Assembly: GCA_039621445.1 (NCBI GenBank)
Contig: CP154957.1
Coordinates: 39,464,654 to 39,528,653, forward strand
Length of the DNA: 64,000 nt
Direction: 5' to 3'
Source of the DNA: Euglena gracilis
Lineage: Eukaryota > Euglenida > Euglenophyceae > Euglenales
Shown here: in pieces, positions 57,790-64,000 of the stretch
Numbering within the stretch: the first letter of the stretch is position 1
Layout: each line of letters begins with the position of its first letter
Notes under the pieces: model-generated
What the model saw: the letters and a program-made list of their open reading frames with translations, nothing else
Told to the model about the DNA's origin: nothing
Databases searched by the model: none
Made by a program: the position numbers and the translations under genes

Positions 57790-59630
57790 CCGGGCTGTGA
57801 GACAGGGACCAGGAGGAAATGGCGAAAGTGGAGGCGACAGGCAAAGAGCAATAGGCGTTACCCACTAGAAAACTCAACGAATTTTGTTTATTTAGATTTT
57901 GTTTTATATAATAAATTCATGTTTATTATAAATTTATTCGATTTTATTTAAATTTTACCTGATAAAAACAGACGTCTTCAAGCCTCAGAAAGTTGAACCT
58001 AAAAATGCACCCGACTGGCAAATCCTGCCCAGATGTAACTGAGCTCTCACCCCTTTGTGAGAGCCGAAGCATCCCCGAAGGGTCAACCTCCCCCTCCTCG
58101 AAAAGACAGGGATAATCGTGGATCCTTGGCATTCATCCCCACCCAGGTTCGTCTCGCGTAAAAAGCACTCTACAGCGGAATGGAAAACCATGGAAAATTT
58201 CTGGTCAGCTGAGCTCAGGATTGCGAACAGAATGTGGTGAAAGAAATGGTAACTGGTTTTGGCCAATTGCATAGGACTACTGGATCTCCTGGTTCTCCAC
58301 ACAGTGTGGGAGCTTTTGCGGAGGAGGGGTACGTATTTTTGTTTGGGTTTGGTACAAGGTCAGAGCCAGGTTGTTGAAAATGGTCAAGACGGTTTTACTC
58401 ATTTATTTTGGGCAGGCAGTGGTTACATGCCATCTTTTGGGTGACGGACCGAGGGGGGATTTATAAATGATTAAATCGAGCCTGACTTGCTGTTAGGCGT
58501 CACATGGAGGATTATAGGAAAATTAGGATCCAGTTGCAGCTCTCTGGGGAAGAAATCGGTGGGGAAGGTTTGAGCTGTGGAATGAGGACGTCCCATCCAG
58601 TGATAGGGTCATTGTTTGGTAGGTTTACAACATTTGATACCTGGAAGGGTTCTTCAATTATGGCAAAATTTGCCCTTTTGCATTTTCTTCTCTGGCAATT
58701 TTGGATTATTTACATTTTTTTACTGGAAAAAAATTTGGCTTTGAAAAAATGCGTTATTTTAGGTCCCATTTTTTCCTCAGACCAGTGTTTGTATCAACTT
58801 TTTTAGCCGTTTTTCATTTTTTTTGGACAAAAAATTGTATATTTCCTATGTAAAATGGAAATTGCCCCCCCTTCCAGGGCTGTACAGGAAGGCCTGGTGG
58901 GGGGTGCAGGTGGGTAGAGCCCTGGGTCACACCCAGGGCTGTATGGGAAGGCCTGGCGAGGAAGGGGGGTGGTTACCCCACCCCCCCCACCCACCAAGGC
59001 ACCCGCAAGGGAAAACTCCTTCTGGGCCGAAGGCACCGAAGGTAACTTTTGACCTAAAAACCGGCGCCGCCAGAAATACGAGAAGGGGGGATCGAACCCC
59101 TCCCCACCCACCAAGATGGGGTCGGGGTCGACCACCCCCCCACCCACCACCCACAGGGTTTCAGGGACTCCCGTACAGCCCTTGGTCACACCTCATCTCA
59201 ATTTTGCTCACCTCGAAATCAATTCATCCGCAGGTTCCCCCGAAAACCACACACTTCAAAATTGGGGGAAAGCAACTTTTAACCCCAAACCAGGCCCATT
59301 AGCACACACAAACAAAAAAAAACACAATGCAGGCCAAAATGTGTAAAAGGACAACCAGCAACTTTGGGTTCAAAAAAAAAATGCTGAGATTGATTTCCAG
59401 CCCGCACTTCGCAGGTTGCAGGGATTTTTGATCAGAACAGGTAAACAGAACTGTACACACAGAACCACAAAACACAACCCGTGGTTACAGAATCCAAAGA
59501 CTGGTGATAACGTATCGGGCACGTCTGCGTGCTGATTGTGCATCTGGTGTTGCTGAAGTGAATAATAATATAAATCAGGGTTCCCCAAAATGGTCGCAAA
59601 AATGATTGAGGCTGTGGGAGCCGGCAGAGT
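57790..59630. other. Intergenic region between kelch and INTS7 genes
   Basis: Lies 3' of the kelch stop and 5' of the INTS7 start, so it should hold the kelch terminator and the INTS7 promoter. It contains a family 4 MITE and AT-rich sequence at 57880-57960. No clear TATA element or polyadenylation signal could be singled out. Confidence 0.45.
58934..59183. mobile_element. hAT-like MITE, family 4
   Basis: Ends cagggctgtatggga and tcccgtacagccctt with a 9-base match GGTCACACC on both sides (58925-58933 and 59184-59192; 8 or 9 bases). 250 bp. A truncated left end of the same family lies at about 58878. Confidence 0.82.
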
Positions 59631-59636
59631 TGCGCG

Positions 59637-59801
59637 TCACGCCTCTCCGGCGGGCGGCGTGGACCGGCGGCGTTCCAGCAGCGGCTGCGCCTCCGCCGCC
59701 TCACTGGCCGCCCCCGCCACCACCACCAGCCGGCGGGAGCGCCGCCACAGCCACCACGCCCCACCGGCGAGCAGCGTCCCCGCCACACCACAGCTCACCG
59801 A
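59637..59801 (-). CDS. Kelch gene terminal exon: membrane anchor, basic tail and stop
   Basis: Acceptor caccgcggcag, then 54 codons and a stop at 59637-59639. Begins SVSCGVAGTLLAGGAWWLW, followed by RRSRR and an Ala/Glu-rich tail ending PPAGEA. Nearly every third base is G or C, and the other frames are not. Confidence 0.72.
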   Translation of the reverse strand, partial: SVSCGVAGTLLAGGAWWLWRRSRRLVVVAGAASEAAEAQPLLERRRSTPPAGEA

Positions 59802-62800
59802 CTGCCGCGGTGCGGCGGGCAAGGTCCCCCGCCCGCTCCCAGGGCAGGCGGGCAATCGGTCAAGTGGTGGGGCGCCGTTTGAGCCATGGCCTGGACCCCA
59901 CCACCGCGCCGCCGAGGAACACAGTGGAGGGGACGAAGGGGATGGCGGGGCCCAGCGGGGGCGGTGTGGGGAGGGCGGGGCCCGTGTCCCCGCCATGGGC
60001 CTTTCGAATGACTGGGGGGGGGTCCCCCTCCCCCGAGGGACATGGTTCAGCGTTTCCCAGCATGTGTGGAAGGGTGTGGCTCCCACAAACCACAGGGTCC
60101 AGTCCCTCCCCCCCCGAGGGGGGCAGACTAGCCAGTCCAAATTCCTAGCCAGCCCAAGTTTTCAGCCCTAGCTCAGCAACCCTCCCACCCTTAAAGAAAT
60201 TTATGGGCGAACCCTTGAGCGTTACTAAGGCAGTCTAAGACATGCCCATTTGAAACCCATCTCTCCACGGGGGGGGGGGGGGGCCGCCCAGGAAGAGTCC
60301 AAACACCAGAGGTAATCTTTTTTTTTTATCTCAATGTGCGCTGAGAGAACAACCCTGGAAACGTGTCCGTGCTCGAGGGGGACAGATTGACAGGTTGAAG
60401 GTGGCTTTGCGTGGACCGTGATTTTTCTTTTTTAGCTTTGCACCCCAAGGGGGGTAGGATGGGTCTGCCGGACCCCCTCCTGGGGGCCTTGTGGGTCCCT
60501 GCCGAAGGTGGGGTTTTGGCTTTTTTTCGACACGAAGTGCATAGAATTTTTTTGACCCAAAAAAGTGGGTCCCTGGGCCCTCCCCCCCTGGGTGGGTGGG
60601 GAGACCCTGTTTTTTTTAAAAAAAAATCTCTGAAGAGGACCCCTTTCCATGTTTACAAGTGCCTTGTCCTCTGCGTTGTGCACTTCCCGTGCTGAAAGTT
60701 CCTCAAGTGTTTCGCAGTACAGCATGTCTGTTTTTTTTTGAAACTTAGGAATTTTCTATTGGAAAAGAACAAATTACAGATCAACCCTCAAAATCGAAAT
60801 CAAGGAAACCTTTTTTGGACTCCCAAAAAGTGATTTGGGGGGGGGGGGCTCTCAACCCCCCTTTTCTTATCCAGGATTTGAAGCACTCAATTTTGGGCAT
60901 GAGTGAGTGGAAGTCGAAAAAGGCAGATCAATGTCGACAGAGAGGGTGGCTGCGTCAACCGGGACTGTGTTGGATCAGCAGCAGAAAAGGGCCGTGACCG
61001 ATGATGGGAAGGGCCCACACGTCGCCAAACAAGCGGTCCCCACTGCGGCCGCCGTAGAGCAACACAGTGTCCTTGCCAACCTGAACGGAAGGCGACCGAA
61101 ACTTATGAACATCAAAAAAAATGTGGACCGGCAACCTCAAAATACAAAAAAAGATGGGCTCCTGCCTTCTTCAACTGACACCCAGTGAAATCTTCTAACA
61201 CATGAATTTTCCCAATTGAATAAAGATGCAGATACTTGGTCCAGCCCCAATTTCTAAGACTAGCTCAGCACCCCCCACCAGGGTCTCAAAAGAGATGCCT
61301 GTTTGCAAGCAAAGCAGCTTGCAAGCAAAAGCAGGCTGAATTTAAGGTGTGCTCTGCATCTTAAGGCAGGCATGGGTTACCATTATCATTACACATCTTC
61401 ATCCGAAACGGAGACACTATCAGGATCAGCATGAGGATGGAATTGCTCTGAAACAAGTACCGGCTGTATCTGAGGCCGGGATTGGTTGAAATTAGACAAC
61501 AGCCCAAAAAATGAACACAGTGTTGAAAAAATGAGCATCTGGTATCTCCAAAAATGCGCCCCAACGGCCCACAAAACATAAGTTTGGCCATCTTCGAAAA
61601 CTTCTTTTAAAAAATTTTCCGGCTGGACTCACAAAAAAGGGGCTGGCTAGCTGGGGGCAGGGTTCGATATAAGGAGAGGAGGGGGGGGGTGGTCCGGACC
61701 CCCCCCCCCTGCGGGCCAGGAGGGGGGGGGGGGGGGGGGGGGGGTCAGGGTGACCGAAAAATTTTGACCCCCCAAAACGACCAACAGTGCCATTTTGGGC
61801 ACTTTTTGGGCAAAAATTGGCCAAAAATGCAAAAAATTTTCGGCGCAAAGCGCCGGAGGAAAAAATTGACCCTTTTGGGGGGGGGGTCCCGGGTACCCCC
61901 CGAGGGTCGGTCCGGACCCCCCTTGCAGGTGGGGGGGGGTGGTCCGGAACCCCCCCCCCTGCGGGCCAGGAGGGGGGGGGGGAGAGGGGGACACCCCCCC
62001 CCACCTAAACCATGTACGCCCTCCTTATATCGAACCCTGGCTGGGGGCTACCTGGGGGGTGCTGCTGCAGCTGGGCGGAACCAAAATTGGGACCGGCTTC
62101 CTCGGCCCCCATGGGGGGGTCTGCAGAAATTTAAAGAGATGTATGTTTGCAAGAGCCATTTTTAGGTTTTTTACCCCAAAGGTGAAAATTGGCATTTCGG
62201 GGTCTGATTTTGGAGCATAGACTGCAGGGGGAAACATCAGAAAGCCCCTTTGGAAGTCCCGTTTACCAAGGTTAGGTTAGATTAGGTTAGGAGAGATTAA
62301 GTTAGGTTTAGGCTTTAAATTTCTCATTCACCCTGTTGAATTGTTTCCTTTAAAAAAAAGCCAACTGCCAAGAAGTCGAAAAAAATCACCCGAACTTTGC
62401 ACCGCATGCAGACCCCACATAATGCACAAAGAGCTCTTGCCACCATCTCCCCAAGCCAAATCCTACATCATCATTTTTTTGGGAGGTTTTGATTATTCCT
62501 GGAAGACACTTCACCCACAACACAAGCAGAATCTGACGTCCAGGAATGAAACAAAACAAAGGCAAACGCTCTTCATCCTCACCTTCTGGCAGAGGAAAGG
62601 GGGGCACACCGCCACCAGCGAATGCCCCTGGCGGGGCGGCGGGACTGTGGCATGTGTTCCTTTCAGGGCTGTGCTCCCCAGGGGGGGGGTACTAAAGTGG
62701 GATTTCCACTGGCTGGGGAAACCCCCCCCAGGGGGTACTCAGAGCCTCCCTCCCCCCTTGGCTAGAAAAGAACTCCCTCCAGCCTTCGGAGAAATGGGGT

Positions 62801-64000
62801 TCAATATGATTCCACGTTAATTTTGCTCCCAAAAAAATCCCCAACGTTGCAAAAGATTGAGGGTATTTTGGAAGGTTTTGAGGGTGGAAAAAAATTCTTT
62901 TAGCTTCGCACTGGTCACTTGAAATAAAAAATGGGTGGGCTGGGTAACTGCAACAGATTTCGGATTTTGCTAACCTGCATTTTGATTGCATTTATCCTGT
63001 GTTTGTTTTGCAACACCTTTTTGTGTGCAGATCCCTCCGGTTCCCCAGGGGCTGTTGACCACCAACACAAAGCCACACAAAGGGAAGGGTGTCGAATTGC
63101 TTCCCTCTTCTACGGCGTCTGGCGCCTTTCCACCTCTCCATGTCTCTGTCCAGGTCCATTCATGCCCCTGGGCTGATAAATGGTGCTGCGGGAGGTGCTG
63201 CCCTACCCCAATTTTGCACTGAGCGTGAGTGGCAACCAGCAGAGACAGGAAACATCGGGCCAATGCCAAACAATCAGCAGTCAGGAACGTCGCTGGAGGG
63301 TGTAGAGGTACAGGAGGGAGGATGCCCCCCCCCCCCGACCGAATGGGCGTCCGGACAACCCCCCACCTGCCAAGGGGGTTTGAATCAACCCCGTGGGGTA
63401 CCCAGGTCCCCCAAATGGTCAAAATCTTGCTTCGAAAAGCAAGATTTTGCATTTTGACATATTTAGCCCCCCCCCCCCCCCAATGCCCCAAGCGGCATTT
63501 TCGGCCGATGCTGGGTGGCAAAACTTTTGGCCCGGCACTTCACGGCGGGCCAAAAAATCGTTCACCGGGACAGCGCTGCTTTTTGGGTGGTGGTCTGGAC
63601 CGTGGTGTACAGCCACCTCTCCCTTATATTGAACCCGGGGTGGGCGACGCCAGTACCTCTTCGGCAAGATTTTGTTCAATTAAACTCTTTCACCCTCAGT
63701 GAAAGCTTTTCCCCAAGAGAAAGACTCCCCTGACTTTTGGGTGGCAGAGGCCTGGTTCCTTCCTCAGAATAGAGAACCCACTTCTCGGAGGGGAAGCGCT
63801 GGCTGCCGTTTTTCCGGAGGGAGTAGATCCAGACGTCGTTCAGAAGTCAGCGCCAGGGCCTTTCTCCGCAATCAACAATGCTGTATGTGGACCCTCACCA
63901 CAACATGGATGGTCCCAAACACAGCCTTCTTCGAGGAAGGTCCTCCACCTAACATCGACTTTCCGCCCATGAGGGCCAAGGCAGAGTTGAGCACCAGGCA
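59637..64000 (-). CDS. Kelch-repeat, single-pass membrane protein (3' part of gene, multi-exon)
   Basis: Exons on the minus strand, 5' to 3': 63949-64000 (cut by the window edge), 63782-63859, 63017-63172, 62583-62644, 60999-61080, 59905-60000, 59637-59801. Exons 63017-63172, 62583-62644 and 60999-61080 join in phase and give a textbook kelch unit: PPPRQGHSLVAV, then VLLYGGRSGDRLFGDVWAL (hydrophobic stretch, Gly-Gly, spaced Trp). An upstream unit has ALALMGGKSM followed by NDVWIYSL. The last two exons also join in phase and give a hydrophobic stretch of about 24 residues ending GGAWWLW, then RRSRR and a cytosolic tail of about 35 residues before the stop. Kelch repeats form beta-propellers used for protein binding, or catalysis in galactose oxidase. 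The membrane anchor and its orientation are inferred. At least one exon is missing between 60999 and 60000, and the 5' end lies outside the window. Confidence 0.87.
59905..60000 (-). CDS. Kelch gene exon (Pro-rich, enters membrane segment)
   Basis: Pro-rich sequence running into PFVPSTVFLGGA. High GC at third positions; donor gtggtg; phase 0 at both ends. The hydrophobic end continues directly into the membrane segment in the final exon. Confidence 0.6.
60999..61080 (-). CDS. Kelch gene exon (Gly-Gly strand)
   Basis: Acceptor cgccttccgttcag; donor gtcacg. Encodes VGKDTVLLYGGRSGDRLFGD then VWALPI. This is the most diagnostic kelch sequence in the window. The intron before it is about 1.5 kb and contains the hAT-like element at 61658-62039. 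Confidence 0.88.
61658..62039. mobile_element. hAT-like MITE, family 1
   Basis: Begins cagggttcgatataagga and ends with its inverse (tccttatatcgaaccctg). Flanked by a perfect 8-base duplication GCTGGGGG (61650-61657 and 62040-62047). Contains opposing C/G runs and a cggcgcaaagcgccg hairpin. No transposase; lies in a kelch-gene intron. Confidence 0.9.
62583..62644 (-). CDS. Kelch gene exon (P-x-R-x-G-H-S strand)
   Basis: Acceptor atgccacag; donor gtgagg. Encodes PPPRQGHSLVAV, the classic first strand of a kelch repeat, and ends in phase 0, as required by the next exon. Confidence 0.82.
63017..63172 (-). CDS. Kelch gene exon (Trp-rich strand)
   Basis: Acceptor tttatcag; donor gtgttg. Reads HEWTWTETWRGGKAP near its start and GFVLVVNSPWGTGG later. 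The W-T-W pattern followed by a Gly and Pro before the next PPPRQGHS exon is how a kelch unit begins. It ends in phase 1, which matches the two leading bases of exon 62583-62644. Confidence 0.7.
63350..63640. mobile_element. Degraded family 1 element
   Basis: Only the right terminus (cccttatattgaacccg) and parts of the core can be seen. The left end is not found. Confidence 0.45.
63782..63859 (-). CDS. Kelch gene exon with one-base frame break
   Basis: The second half reads NDVWIYSLRKNGSQRFPSE with almost all third positions G or C. The first half reads GPGADF in a different frame, and the two are separated by a single-base shift near 63839-63849. Donor is gtgggt. The expected kelch sequence would be a hydrophobic residue directly before NDVW, so one base appears to be missing here. 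Confidence 0.68.
63949..64000 (-). CDS. Kelch gene exon (partial at window edge)
   Basis: Reads NSALALMGGKSML, the Gly-Gly strand of a kelch unit. I place the donor at ATGTTAG/gtggag, because joining to 63859 then gives GGKSML-GPGADF and NDVW with normal kelch spacing. The rival donor at 63899 (gtgagg) would add residues with no kelch character. Confidence 0.65.
   Translation of the reverse strand, partial: AWCSTLPWPSWAESRC

Overview
The window looks like nuclear DNA of a eukaryote, probably a free-living protist or alga. Coding sequence is broken into short exons (about 36 to 280 bases) with GT-AG introns. The best exons have very high GC at third codon positions. They sit in a sea of introns and spacers made of poly-G/poly-C runs, (CA)n tracts and small inverted-repeat transposons. 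No bacterial-style operons, rRNA, tRNA, CRISPR array or viral genes were seen. The species cannot be fixed from sequence alone. A GC-rich-exon protist such as a glaucophyte would fit, but this is a guess.

Every convincing exon lies on the minus strand, so genes read from right to left. From 64.0 to 59.6 kb is the 3' part of a kelch-repeat gene ending in one predicted membrane segment and a short basic tail. From 57.8 to 50.8 kb is a homologue of Integrator complex subunit 7 (INTS7). A further chain of exons down to a stop codon at 44,765 may be its 3' end. From 44.6 to 41.3 kb are exons of a gene I do not recognise. From 37.4 to 26.9 kb (perhaps to 25.1) is an Ala/Pro-rich unknown gene in which a block of exons has been tandemly duplicated. 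From 18.9 to 0.8 kb there are isolated small exons, the best being a phase-matched pair at 2176-2284 and 788-999.

The rest is repeats. At least four short inverted-repeat element families have ends beginning CAG and ending CTG (or close to it) and are flanked by 8-base target duplications. That is the signature of hAT-type non-autonomous transposons (MITEs). Their cores carry opposing poly-C and poly-G arms and a small GGCGC-AAG-GCGCC type hairpin. Other repeats are a satellite of about 160 bp, several two-copy tandem repeats, a foldback element carrying TTAGGG units, long (CA)n tracts including one of about 520 bp that begins exactly at a splice donor, and a block of about 380 bp in which one strand is almost only G and T.

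Four otherwise well-conserved exons show single-base frame breaks in or next to GC-rich runs. This suggests indel errors in the assembly, or a recently decayed locus; the sequence alone cannot decide. All functional statements rest on motif and family recall, not on searches.
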